From Condylostoma magnum (taxonomy: Eukaryota > Ciliophora > Heterotrichea > Heterotrichida > Condylostomatidae), in the NCBI GenBank assembly GCA_920105805.1, contig CAKKTI010000002.1, positions 186,001 through 250,000 on the forward strand: 64,000 nucleotides of DNA, in the 5' to 3' direction. The notes beneath the pieces are model-generated. The model did no database searches, was not told the origin of the DNA, and saw only the letters and a list, made by a program, of their open reading frames with translations. Below, piece after piece: positions 1-10,947 of this stretch. The translations under genes were made by a program, and so were the position numbers. Positions within the stretch are counted from its first letter, which is position 1; every line of letters starts with the position of its first letter.

Positions 1-318
1 TATTAGTTACATTTGATCATTTGCATTAGGTAGTTCTTTATTTAAAATTTAATTATGCTGCTTGTCATCTTTAATTAAATATCATACATTTATTCAATCA
101 AATAGCATTATGTTAATTACTAAATAAAACATTTATTCATCGTGAAACAGCTTATAAACTACTCTGTGTTTTGTAAATATTATTAATGTAAACATATAAT
201 TAGCCTTAATTAACATTTAATAACGAAAAGACTGGCTATTTAATATATACAAAAAACTACCAATCCTTAATATTACACGATTAAATACACTTGTTCATTG
301 ATAAAACCCCTTAAATTA
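1..318. other. AT-rich non-coding stretch
   Basis: Very AT-rich sequence with short homopolymer and TTAATTAA-like runs. I see no reading frame with coding character on either strand and no RNA gene. It lies downstream of the flippase gene and probably holds only its 3' flank and an intergenic spacer. Confidence 0.6.
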
Positions 319-3300
319 CTAACTGTTACTAGATTCTTTGACTACATCTATTCTCCCTTTTGATTTTATGAAATCTTAAAGTATTTCAGACTTAGTAGGC
401 CAGAAACTTCTCCTTGCAAAATATAATCCTCCATCTAATACAATAACAATTAAGCCAGTGGCTATAATATTAAAGTAAAAGTAATACGAGGAGGCTAAAG
501 CATTCATAGTTAAATAAGCAGGTGTCTCAGTAATAAAATCATAAATGAAAATAAATGCAAAATACGGAAAAATGCTGCAAAACCCTAGTACCACAAAATG
601 CACCCAATTCCATATCTTTGTATACATGATCAATTTAATACTAACAACGACAATAATACAACTAAACGAAGTTATTGATATACTCCATAGGTCATGATTA
701 TGTCCATTATCAGTTAAAGATTGAGATTCCGCTGCTACATAAAGAGGAACAAAGAATACCAAGCCAGAGTGGAAGAATCCATTAAGCATTCAAATCACAA
801 AGTTTCTTTTAGTGAATATCATGTTAAGCCTTCCAATATCATAAACATAAGGATGTTTAGACCTAGTGATATACGTAAAGTCATTAACAACAGCAGGCTG
901 GTTCTCATCTCTTACAATATTAGGACGATCACATACTATAATATCAGTGTCAAACAAAGCTCTTACCAATAACGGAAAAGCAGTAAACACCATATTATAA
1001 AAGGTTAAATATCAGTCATCATATACCGTTTACCCGCTAAAGGCACAATAAAATGCGAAATAGAACTGTGGTATTGTAAAAACTATGTTTTTATAGAAAA
1101 AGTAGAGTATCATTTAAGTCAATCTTATATAATAAGATCGTCCATGCTGTAAAAGAAGCTCCCAAAGCAGTTTAAATTCACCTATGGCATAATCACTTGC
1201 TTATACCGCCTGCATTCCTTCTTCTCCGTATAAGCCAACTCCTACATGAGCTTCTAGAATCATTGATACATCATTAGCACCATCTCCTATAGACAAAGTA
1301 ATGATATCTCCTTAGCTTTTAATCAATTTTACTACTTGTTACTTTTAGCTGGGAGAAGCTCTGCAGCATATAACAGTTTTCGAAATATATGCTAATTTTA
1401 TAAAGATTTGTTGCATTTCTTAAGCCATTTGTACGTATGAGATATTATTAGCTATATTAGGAAACTTTTTTCTCTTATCAAAATCATTATGATTGTATAA
1501 AATAAGATCTAGAACTGATCCTTATATAATAATAGCTCTATCCTTCTCAAACTCTTATTAAAAGCTTTCATATATTTCCTTTATTCTTTACAAACATTTA
1601 TCTACTGTATCCTATGGAAGCTTTTTTATCAACATATTGTCATTTATTAGAGAGCATGTTCTTCCTATATTCTCAGCAGTTTCCATCTTATCTCCAGTCA
1701 GCATTCATATATTAATCCCAGCATTAAGCAAATCTTATATAGTTGACCCAACATCATCTTATAATTTGTCCTCTACAGCAGTGCAGCCCAAAAGCATCAA
1801 ATCTTTTTCAATCAAAGCAGCTACTTCATCCAGTTTTTCCTTACGATTATCAATTTCCTTGTTGGCTTAATCGAATTTCTCAGACCAATTTGCATATTCC
1901 GACTCAGAAATCGGTCTGAATCCAAAAACTAGCGTTCTTAAGCCTCTTTCTGAATAAGTCTGCAAATCATTGTTTATTCGTTCTATAAATGAATCCAGAT
2001 TCTAATTCCCAAGCATTGACATTACTTTAGCATCAGCTCCTTTCATGAACAAAAACTTTTAATTAGTGCTGCTGTCTTATATAATGCAACTGCTTCTTTA
2101 TCGAGTACTTGTGAATAAAAATTGGTTTAAAACACAAAATTTAGAGGTTTCGAGCTGATTCGATATTTCTAATTCAACATTGCTTCCCTTTCCTTGAATA
2201 AATCTATAACCGATATGTCGGGCTGCGTCTACTAAGGCTACTTCATCAGGACTCGATCCAGTATAAAATTACCTTCCGTCATCATCTTCATCCACTATGC
2301 ATTCATGGCACAGTGACATACACTTTAGGAATAGTTCTATAATCTCTGACTATGTTTATATGTGATGCTAATTATTCTCAGTATCTTGAAAAGCGATAGC
2401 TTCTTATAGTTAGTCTTTATTTTCTAAATCAATTCTTAGATCTCTGGAATCAAATGAGAACTGTATATCTTGATTTGAATAAGTTACTTACCTTTCATAT
2501 GAGAAGTCCATTAGGGATCGGTTGTCTCCATATCGTTTCTCTCCAATACTGCAGAACTTAAACTCCATTTTGTTTTTTGTAAGTGTTCCTGTTTTATCAC
2601 TGAAAATATGCTAGATCATTCCTAATTCCTCGTTAAGACTACTGGAACTTACTTTGCACCTACGATTCCGCTCCTTACAGTACATTCCTATGTCATTTTG
2701 TAAGAAATACGCCTGTATGATCTTCAGCACTTCAAGAGACACAATTAAAGAAATAGGCAGCATTGTGTTTAGTAGTAGAAAGTAAGTGAAGTATGTTTTG
2801 AAGCCTAGTAGTGAGCTTGAGTCCTCTTGATTTCCTAGATAATCATGATCCTCCCAGTACGAACTGGCCCATATAGAGATTCCAATGGCCCCTATCAAGC
2901 ACATTACAAATTAAGCTACAATTATATACAGGATATAATAATTCACCCATTTTTCAACCTTACTCTACTTAAATCTTCTATCCATCAAGTTTTAACGTAG
3001 CTTTGTATCCATTCCGGTATAAACTGCTATTCCTATAGCATATTACGTGTTTCTTAGCTTAGCAGCACACAGTAGTAGTTACTTTTCATCAATTGATCAC
3101 TCTTTGTTCTAGTACCACAATTTCCCACTAAAAGCGTACAAATTAGGATTAGGGTTCTCACATGCCATTCTACTATGCAGTCTTATAATGTTCTAATTAG
3201 TGAATTGGCCTATAGTAGGCTCAAATGAAAACCTTTATTTAAGATTCTTTTCTCCGTCTAAACTTGCAGTTTCTATATTGGCAATTCCCTTTGGATCAGA

Positions 3301-3737
3301 AGAGCTTACAAGAATTAAATCGCAAGGAAAAGCTTGGTCCTTTTTCACGAGGACAACTTATCCTACTTATATATCTTTTGCTTAAGCTTCCTGGAATTAC
3401 CCTGATTAATAGATTTAAGTAGCTGCTGAGTTAGTTTATTAGTCTGAGCGGTATCTTAAGTAGTCTTCTATTCCCTCACGAAGCATACTGACAAAAAGTA
3501 CAAAAACTAAGGGAGCTATTGCACTAAAGGGGTGTAAGGGAGAGATTTCTTCAATGGATTACAAAACAGCAGTTATCAAAAAATAAATATTAGCTACTCG
3601 CTTAAATTACTCAAATAAACTTAGAGGAAGATAAGTGAAAACATTGTATTTTGTAGTACTCACGTAATTTGAAGGAAAATTACTTTCGGAATTAGCTTCT
3701 AATCCATTAACTCAGATTTCTCTTGGTTTTTCCATTT
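319..3737 (-). CDS. P4-type phospholipid-translocating ATPase (flippase), frame break near start
   Basis: Flips aminophospholipids across late-secretory or plasma membranes. Visible P4 features: the N-terminal STTKYN...LPLSLFEQF block, PISLIVSLE in the fourth membrane helix, the phosphorylation site DKTGTLT near 2584-2598, the hinge [10 protein letters not shown] near 1269-1295, and the typical C-terminal helices. TGA encodes conserved tryptophans (YDDW, FVIWMLNG). About 1,139 residues, normal for the family. The ATG at 3735-3737 lies out of frame with the body: a GA-repeat tract (AGAGAGA, about 3717-3723 on this strand) carries two bases more than the frame allows. Reading without one GA gives a clean start, MEKPREIWVNG. 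This could be an assembly error, an allelic lesion or an undetected small intron. The stop is TAG at 319-321 followed by TAA. An earlier TAA at 376-378 is the alternative. Confidence 0.93.
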
Positions 3738-3890
3738 TTAGATTCTATATTAATTAGGAAAATTTGTCAATTTTAATGCTTTTGAACTGCACCAAATTAT
3801 GATGAATATCAGAAGTTTTGTTAATTTTCCTATGTATCTCATACTAAAACACTAACAATAAATTTTAACATGGAAAGATAAATGATTATT

Positions 3891-4982
3891 TTACAGTCTA
3901 AAAGTGGCTGAACTTTATCCATCATCTTGACTTATTTATATAGGATTACATTTACACATAGGACACTAAAAATTAAACTCTCTCTAACTTAGTCAGTCCT
4001 TTATACATCGTGAATGGAAAACATGCTTGCATAGTAGTTTTCTGACATTCTATCCAATTTCATAATCTTCTAAACAAATACAGCATATAGGATCTCCAAC
4101 CTCTAAAGCATCTTTGGTAAACTTAAACTAAGGAATTAATTCTTCAAACTACTCAGTGCTCAAAGGCTGCTATATTTCATAGTCTATACTTCTACTAGCT
4201 TCGATCTAGTTAAAAACCTAAGCATTTCCTCTTAATATAGTAAAAAGTTTAATAGAGGCCATAATTAAGCAAACGAATACTATGAGACATATAACAACTG
4301 ATATTATAAGAGAAGGAGTTATATCTTAAAAGGGGTCATAATCTTCACTTTCTTCCTAATTAGTTACAATTTCTCATGATACTGTCACTCCACTATATGA
4401 CTAAGCAAAATCAAATGTGAAATATCCTATTTACAGATAATTATTATCGGAAACAGTTATCTCTTGTGATTGTCCGTTGTAATTATAAGAGCTTACTGAA
4501 AAATTAACCGGGTTATTTAAATCCGAATGTGTCTGAGAATCTTGTAAATTAAAAGCTGATATTTTTACAGTTCCCATAGGCAAATCTGTATTATTAAAGA
4601 TCACTATAATGCTTATAATACTTTAATCTTCCATGAAACTTCTTAAATCAACATTCTAATAGCAAAGTGTCATTTTGGGAATAGGACTCTCAAATATTCA
4701 ATTCCCCTTGCTTTGTTAGTAGACTTAAAACTAGCATATTTCTTCAATATCACAAGTATTACTAATATCTGTAGATGTTGTGCAAAAGTTTAACTCATTT
4801 GTATTACCTGTGCAATATATACAGCTGTTTGTACAGTAGATTGAGCTCAAAGGGCAAATAGTTTAATCACATGGATCACTGAATAAAAATTACAATATTC
4901 ACGTCACATCTAAAGCCTAGCAAAGACTGCATACACATTCTTACCCCAAGACAATGTAAAGCGTGTTAATGAAAAAAAGCAT
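3891..4982 (-). CDS. RING-H2 transmembrane E3 ubiquitin ligase
   Basis: 363 residues. Starts with a hydrophobic signal-like segment (MLFFINTLYIVLG), then a cysteine-rich lumenal or extracellular part, one membrane helix (roughly residues 225-247, LIISVVICLIVFVCLIMAS) and a cytosolic RING-H2 finger: CCICLEDYEIG, CKHVFHSRC, CPMC. The tryptophan of CIKDWL that contacts E2 enzymes in this family is encoded by TGA (3993-3995). Architecture resembles membrane RING-H2 ligases of the PA-TM-RING/ATL type, though I see no clear PA domain. The start codon lies only five bases after the stop of the upstream gene. The end is TAA at 3891; an earlier TAA about 30 bases upstream is possible. Confidence 0.82.
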
Positions 4983-4987
4983 ATTTA

Positions 4988-6031
4988 CTATTTATTGTTT
5001 CTGAGGTAAATTGGAGTCTTGCGATGCTGTATAATCTTCTCTAACAAATCACTATACTTTTTACTGGGGCCTATTTAAGTTGATAAGGGTGACTATTTTG
5101 CATGGCTATATCTCAGGCTTTCTACAGTTCTAGGTCTTTTTTACTTTAAAATCGACTTTTCACTGCGATAAAATCTTCCAACTGAGAATTTATTTCTTGT
5201 TGTAATTAATCTGCTGGTTCCTTTCATTACTTAATTGATTTTTCTCTTAAGGAAGTCATCTTCTGATTTTTTACGTTCATTTAGGTTTCTATTTTATAAG
5301 TTCAAAGGTGCTCCTCTAAATGAACTCACGATTCTCTTAGATCTGAGAAGAGTTGGTGTAGGCTGATTTATGAAAGAAAGGTATTAGTACATTCATCCGT
5401 GGTATTAAGATTATTTTATTTCCCCTTTTGTTATTTATTTACTTAGATTTAGGCCTCTAAACCAGGTTTAATCTGACATCTCAGTTATTATTTACTTCAT
5501 TAGCCTTGTGTACTCTGAAGTCTGAAGTCCTTTAGTATAGTAATTTAAGACTTCAAACAAACCATCATAAAAGTCGCAGAAAAGTACTCCAATGTTCTAA
5601 TTCAAGTCAATTTTGTAGTCTTAAAGCACGTATTTATTGCTTAATTTAGAACTATCCACACCTTCCAGTACCTGTGTATACAAGAACTTATAAAACTTGA
5701 TATAAACCTCCCTTGTAATGCTTTTCAATTGAAACGGATTAATCATTTACCACAGTTTCCTTATACTATTGAACAAATGCTTGTTTCTCTTCACCTACAC
5801 TTTCTTATATAAAGAGTTTATTAAATATCCCTGTATCTCTTTCTCCTTGGCTAAGTACAGAACAATACATCATTAATTTTAATACTAAGTGACTTCCAGA
5901 TCATTTTCCTGGTCTGGCTGTGCAGCAGCAGTAAATGCTCTTCATTTCAGTGATCCTTGTCTCATAGGCGAATACTCCTTTAGATGGATCTTAGCCTCTT
6001 CCAGTATATCAGAATCTGGGTAATTATTCAT
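4988..6031 (-). CDS. unknown protein, 347 residues
   Basis: I do not recognise this protein. It begins MNNYPDSDILEEAKIHLKEY, has a mixed helical middle rich in aromatic and basic residues (several FYKF, KFYKFLY-like patches) and a basic, Ser/Arg-rich C-terminus (TRNKFSVGRFYRSEKS, RPRTVESLRYSHAK) ending in YLRNNK and the tandem stops TAG TAA. The frame is continuous and contains many TAA/TAG glutamines and several TGA tryptophans. Its start faces that of the coiled-coil gene on the other strand with just four bases between the two ATGs, so either the 5' UTRs overlap or one gene uses a later start (a second ATG, MRQGSLKW, lies about 65 bases in). Confidence 0.72.
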
Positions 6032-6035
6032 ATAA

Positions 6036-7301
6036 ATGTTCGAGATCCAAAACGCTTTACACTCGTTGCCTTCCGGCGAACATCTTACAGCCCGAAGAGC
6101 TACCAGACTAAAATTCGTGTAAAGAGAAGCGGAATAATTGAAGCAGTATGTCGAGGACTTAGAAAATTCACTAAGACTAAACAAAAAATTACTGTAGGAA
6201 CTGTTTTAGTCTAAATCAGATGATACTGAAGATACTTAAACTAGAATTTCTCCTAGAAACGCGGAGTAGTTGTTAGTTGATATAAAACAATTAGAGGATG
6301 AAATAAGAGCAGCTAACTAGGAAAAAGAAGCTGCGGAAGGTATAGCACTTATAAATGAACAAATAGCTGCTGAGTGCACAAGAAAGGAGTAGGAGCTAGT
6401 TTCTGAGTATGAGGAAAAACTATAAGAATTAGAGTACTAAAATTAGAAAAAGGAACGAATTATTCAGGACTTGGAACAAAGAAATAAGTAATTGGAAGGT
6501 GATGCGGATTTATACAAGAAAAGTTAGCATTTAGTAGTAGCACCTCCACATGAGCAACTACTCGATTTGATTACGTTGACTGAGAGAAGACGATAAATAA
6601 TGCAAAGACTAGCCAGAGACCTGCACTGGGCAAGAACTCATAGGGAAATGTTGCATGAAAATTGTAGATTTATATGAGAGGAGTTATAAAAGGCACAAGC
6701 TTTGCTTAAAAACCCTATCAATAGACGGCCTGGTATTGACAGAGTGTTTCTGCCTAAAAAGGACATGAGTTTTGACGATATTTTAGACCGAAGAGATAGC
6801 TTTAACTCCTCCTCAGAAGACTCCTTACCTGAGCCACCATTCCCTGAGAAGTTCAAGCCTTAAACATAAGGCTAAAGCAGTTAAGTGCCTATTCTAGACT
6901 TCACTAAACTAAATAGAGCTGTTAGCATAGGAGCTGATGCAATAAACGATAGTTTTGCCTAAGAAAATCAAGGGGAAGTGAAACAAGCCAGACAATTACT
7001 TAATGACTACAGGGATCAAATTGAGCAATTGACCTAATAATTACTCGAAATATCAAAGGACAACTCTGAACTATAAAGTAAAAATTTTCAACTAGTCGAT
7101 AAGCTGTAAAACTCATAGTAATCAATTCGACTGCTTAACGATACTTTAAAACAAGTTAAAAAATCAGACCATAGGCCAAAGCCGACCTCTGAGATTAGAT
7201 CTGATATTGCACCTAGTGTTGCTTTTAAGCTAAGAAGGGACAGTGGGAGCTCATCAGAGGAGATTGTTATCCGGTCAGAGGCCTTTTACGGGGAAGATTA
7301 G
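6036..7301 (+). CDS. coiled-coil protein, 421 residues
   Basis: Function not recognised. Starts MFEIQNALHSLPSGEHL. Residues about 25-175 are a long glutamine/glutamate-rich coiled coil (EQLKQYVEDLENSLRLN, KQLEDEIRAANQEKEAAE, EEKLQELEYQNQKKER). A middle segment with Arg/Leu (ERRRQIMQRLARDLHWARTH) leads to a low-complexity Ser/Pro region, followed by a second coiled coil (about 305-375) and an acidic Ser-rich tail. Such composition is common in ciliate cytoskeletal and basal-body proteins, but that is only inference. Three candidate stops follow in quick succession (TAG 7299, TGA 7305, TAA 7308); the first is used here. The next gene starts in the same frame 18 bases downstream. Confidence 0.75.
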
Positions 7302-7319
7302 TATTGATAAATTTTAAAT

Positions 7320-8432
7320 ATGAATTCTGAGTATAGTCTTATAAGAGTTCCTTATGAACTCCTTAGTAGCTATTTTCATCACAATAAAAGAACAGTGGAA
7401 AAAGAGATAAGCTTTGCTGGTTCTCACTTAAAAAACATGAAACGTTCCAGTGAGTATTTGTAGAGGGATTAAGCAATTGCTACTATATAAGCATTATCAT
7501 CAAGATTAAAGGGAATGAAGAGCTAGATATTAGAGGTAAATTAAAAGTAAAATTAGTTATTGGAGACAATGAGCGATAGAATGGTATAGATCGAAGAGTA
7601 AGGGTAGGAAATTAAGTAGAAAATAAGCAGGTTAATAGCTGAGTATCTACTAAGGTAAGAAATGTTTGAAATAGCTGATTAATTCGCAGAACATGCCCAT
7701 ATTTCCTTAATGATTGATAAAGAGATTTTTGTAGAAGCCTAGTAGATTATAAGCCAACTACGATAACATTCATTAATAGAAGCTTTGGAGTGATGTGAGT
7801 CTCATAAAACAAAGTTAAGGAAAATTGGAAGTAAGCTTGAGTTTGATTTAAAGCTGTAAAAGTTCATTGAGCTAGTAAAGGCCGGAAACATAATGGCTGC
7901 TATTAGGTACGCACGATCAGGATTATCTCAGTACTAAAACCATCAAGTGGCTATACAGCAAGCATTTGTTCTTATAATTTTAGATAAAAATAATTGCTAA
8001 GAGGAGTACTAAGTTTTACTCAGTGACTAGATGTGAGATAAGCTTATAGATTAGTTTAAAAAAGACATGCTTAAGGTATACGGGCTTAGTTAGGTAGGAA
8101 ATCTTGAGATTTATTTGCAGACTGGGCTAGCTATGATAAAGACTCCGCTATGTGGCCTAGAGAACAACGCAAATGAGGAGTGTCCGACGTGTAATGACCT
8201 TTACGCTAAGCTGATTAGTCATATTCCAAGTAGCACTAAGACAAACAGCAGTTTAATATGCAGAATTACAGGTTAAAAGATAAACGAGGATAATCCCATG
8301 ATTGCGTTACCTAATGGGTAAGCTTTTAGTTAAACAGGAATAGAGAGAATTCAGGAAAATGGGAAAATTACTTGTCCAGTTACTGGGGATATATACGGGA
8401 TTAGTTCTTTACGTAAAGTGTTTATTTTATAA
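7320..8432 (+). CDS. MAEA: MAEA/Gid9 (Fyv10)-type subunit of the GID/CTLH ubiquitin ligase
   Basis: Predicted catalytic RING-like subunit of the GID/CTLH E3 complex. 370 residues, close to human MAEA (about 396). Order: N-terminal helical LisH-like region, CTLH/CRA helical domain (SLIEALEWCESHKTKL, KAGNIMAAIRYARSGLS), and a C-terminal degenerate RING: CRITGQKINEDNPMIALPNG, then CPVTG and SSLRKVFIL, matching the MAEA tail (ALPNG, VCP..., KVYIM). The tryptophan of ALEWCESH is TGA. The stop TAA lies six bases from the oppositely oriented stop of ELP2. The RMD5 partner subunit is not in this window. Confidence 0.88.
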
Positions 8433-8438
8433 AATTTA

Positions 8439-10442
8439 CTAAACTAAGCTCAATAGTCTTATAGTAGAATCATCAGAACATACAGCTATTATTGACTCAT
8501 TTGCACTGATCTTCATAATATTATTCTTTATATTAGTTCTAGCTATAACCTGTTTATTCTCTAATTCCACAGCAATCAGATTTCCTTTCTCAGTTCCTAT
8601 AAGTAAGATTTAACTCTAGTAAAAGCATATAGTAAATACAGGCTGAGGCATTAAAAACGTCTATACATTTTCCCCTTATAAGTTCCACGCTTTTACTCTT
8701 CTATCTCTTGATCCAGTAAAGAACAACTACTCATCAGGATGCCACTGAACAGTGTGAATAACCCTAGCATGTCCTTCCTTTTACTCTTTTATCTTATATT
8801 ACCCATCAACATTCTCTCATAAAATCCACAATCTATCTCTAGATACCGAAACAATGTAGTTATCGCTAGGAGAAAACTATACATCTGTCACAGTCAGCTT
8901 ATGTCCTTCTAATTCCTATACTTTTGTCATATTTTCTAAATCCCATACATAAATGGCAGAGTGCTAGGCATTCTAAGACTTACAACAACTAAGTAATATA
9001 TTCCTTACATTACCTATACCCAAAGTCACAACCTCATAGCCATGTCCGTACAATTTCAGCCGTTCTGGCCATAATGCTTTAGTCTATAAGAAATCTTCAG
9101 TTATCCCATACTAAAGTATGTTTGGGTCCACTTCCTCCGATAGGTTCATCAGTCCCAGTGATTATGTAAATGCTGCTCTTTTAGCTGCTATTTGCATTCC
9201 TTCTTCTTACTCTAATATCATGCCTGTTACTATAGAAGGCTCATACACTCTTAGCACTTTCTCATCTCCTCCGGTTACTATCTAAAAATCTTTGGTAAGT
9301 TCAAACGTGTTTATATCGTATCCATGGATTAAAGGTCTTGATACTTCCATACACCCATTGTTGTATAGAAACATGCGGGATGTTTGGTCAAGTGATCCAG
9401 AAATTATCAAGTTTTTATACACTTTTACATTAGTCACTGCGGATGTATGCCCGCTTATAGTAAATTTTAAAGGTTTTCACTCATTTTCCTCATTTTTCCA
9501 TGCATAAAACCCACCTGTATAGCAGTTTCCTAGTATTATGCCAGGGGAGTATAAGGCACCGAAGAATCCATTACGAGAGCTTGAAAGTTGGCCTAAGGTG
9601 ACGGTAGACTCCCAAACCTTTGAATACTTGTTTTCTTTTCACAATCTTATAGTGCAATCTATTGAACTTGTGATAATCTCTTCATTGCTTATCCAAGCAA
9701 CTGAGCTAACTGATCCACTGTGTCCTTGTAGTATACCTTCTAGTTTAAGAGTGCTTTGAATTTGATCTAATGTATAGTGACCTTGTCGCATTAAAAGGGT
9801 TTCAGGGATTTCTTCATAGAACTTTCAAATTCTTATATACGAATCCTTGCTTGCTGATGCAAGAAGATTGTTATCTGGGCTAAAGCTTAGGTTTCTTATA
9901 GTTCTTAGATGACCTTCTAATGAATTTCCGTAGTCCCACTGGTTATCTTATAAAATGTAAATGTGAATAAAGGCATTTGTAGCACCTAGAGCTAGTATTT
10001 TTGCATCTTTAAATTCACCCATTGCAATACTTTCAATTAGAACATTTTCAAATTACAACTCACATATAAATTACAGATTTTATTCACTGATATTGTATGT
10101 TTTTATAAATCCTGCTGATGTAGCTATGGTAACTAAGTCTTGGAAAGCTGAAATATGTATGATGTCTGACTCAAGTTTTAATTAGTCTAATTGAGAACGG
10201 CTGCTTAGTTGCCATAGAATTAAGTTTTAATCAGCTCCTCCACTTATTAGGAAATCTTAGTGCAGTTTTAAGCATTTTACTTAGGTATTGTGTCCCTACA
10301 GAACTTCTTTGCAGGTTTTTTAGTCTAGGTTGTATATTAAAATGTTGTTATAAGCTGCATAAATTAAGTTCTAGTCTTAAAGCTCGCATTGTTGGTATGT
10401 AGGATTACAACCTCCTATTATATGCTGAAGCTCAAATTCCAT
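8439..10442 (-). CDS. ELP2: Elongator complex protein 2, WD40 double propeller
   Basis: Structural subunit of Elongator, which modifies wobble uridines in tRNA. 667 residues, slightly shorter than animal ELP2 (about 800). The N-terminus reads EFELQHIIGGCNPTYQQC, like the family's IGGCNR opening, followed by WD repeats (LQGHNTQVKCLKLHQDFLIS, SGGADQNLILW). The ELP2-specific middle is clear: GGFYAWKNEENEWKPL, ISGHTSAVTNVKV, RPLIHGYDINTF and GGDEKVLRVYEP align with the human GAFHLW, RPQIHGYD and SGADEKVLRVF blocks. Ends ...STIRLLSLV with tandem stops TAG TAA. Convergent with MAEA; a 200-bp AT-rich spacer separates its start from the next gene. Confidence 0.95.
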
Positions 10443-10643
10443 TTGTAAACATGTCAAATCTAATGAGAAGTTGGTTTAAATTTGCAGAAGTTTAAGTAAT
10501 ATTGTAAAACAGGGTGAAATTGTATATAATTTGTATTAGATGCATTCGTTCTATTATTGGCTGTATGCTTATATGAATAAATACCAGTATAAAATGTATT
10601 TCTTAATAATAGAAGGCTTATTCACTAATTATTTAACTAACTA

Positions 10644-10883
10644 CTACTGATCTAACGTGATTCGCTTATAATCAACACTTGGCTCTATTCCCCCACTGTT
10701 GATAATATCAATTTCCTACTCACTCATCTCAGCAGTCATTGACAAGTAACGAGGACGCTCATATTAAGAAGGAATAGCTTATTCATAAGTAGTTGCTTAT
10801 AAAGGCGCTTGTTTTCTTGTATACCTATTTCTATTAAAATTAATCATTGGCCTGTACTTTCGAGTAATAACTCTCTGGATCAT
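10644..10883 (-). CDS. small basic protein, 79 residues, unknown
   Basis: Short gene with strong coding character: MIQRVITRKYRPMINFNRN, then arginine/tyrosine-rich YTRKQAPLQATTYEQAIPSQ and an acidic end (MTAEMSEQEIDIINSGGIEP). Ends with tandem stops TAG TAG. No transmembrane segment or signal peptide. Function unknown. It is divergent from the giant coiled-coil gene with 64 bp between start codons, so the two probably share a promoter region. It could be a small cytoskeletal or ribonucleoprotein-associated protein, but nothing in the sequence settles that. Confidence 0.6.
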
Positions 10884-10947
10884 TTTATAAATGAATTAAA
10901 GTGACTAGGAAATACCTTATTTGCTGCTTGAGTGTAGAAACTGTAAT

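Noticed and set aside
1-318. Telomere or chromosome end at the window edges
   Set aside because: No C4A2/C4A4-type or other short tandem repeats at either edge; genes run close to both ends.
3690-3720. 29-nt intron in the flippase 5' region
   Set aside because: It would restore frame but removes residues ([11 protein letters not shown]) that fit the family's N-terminus, and no other gene in the window shows such an intron. A GA-repeat length error is simpler.
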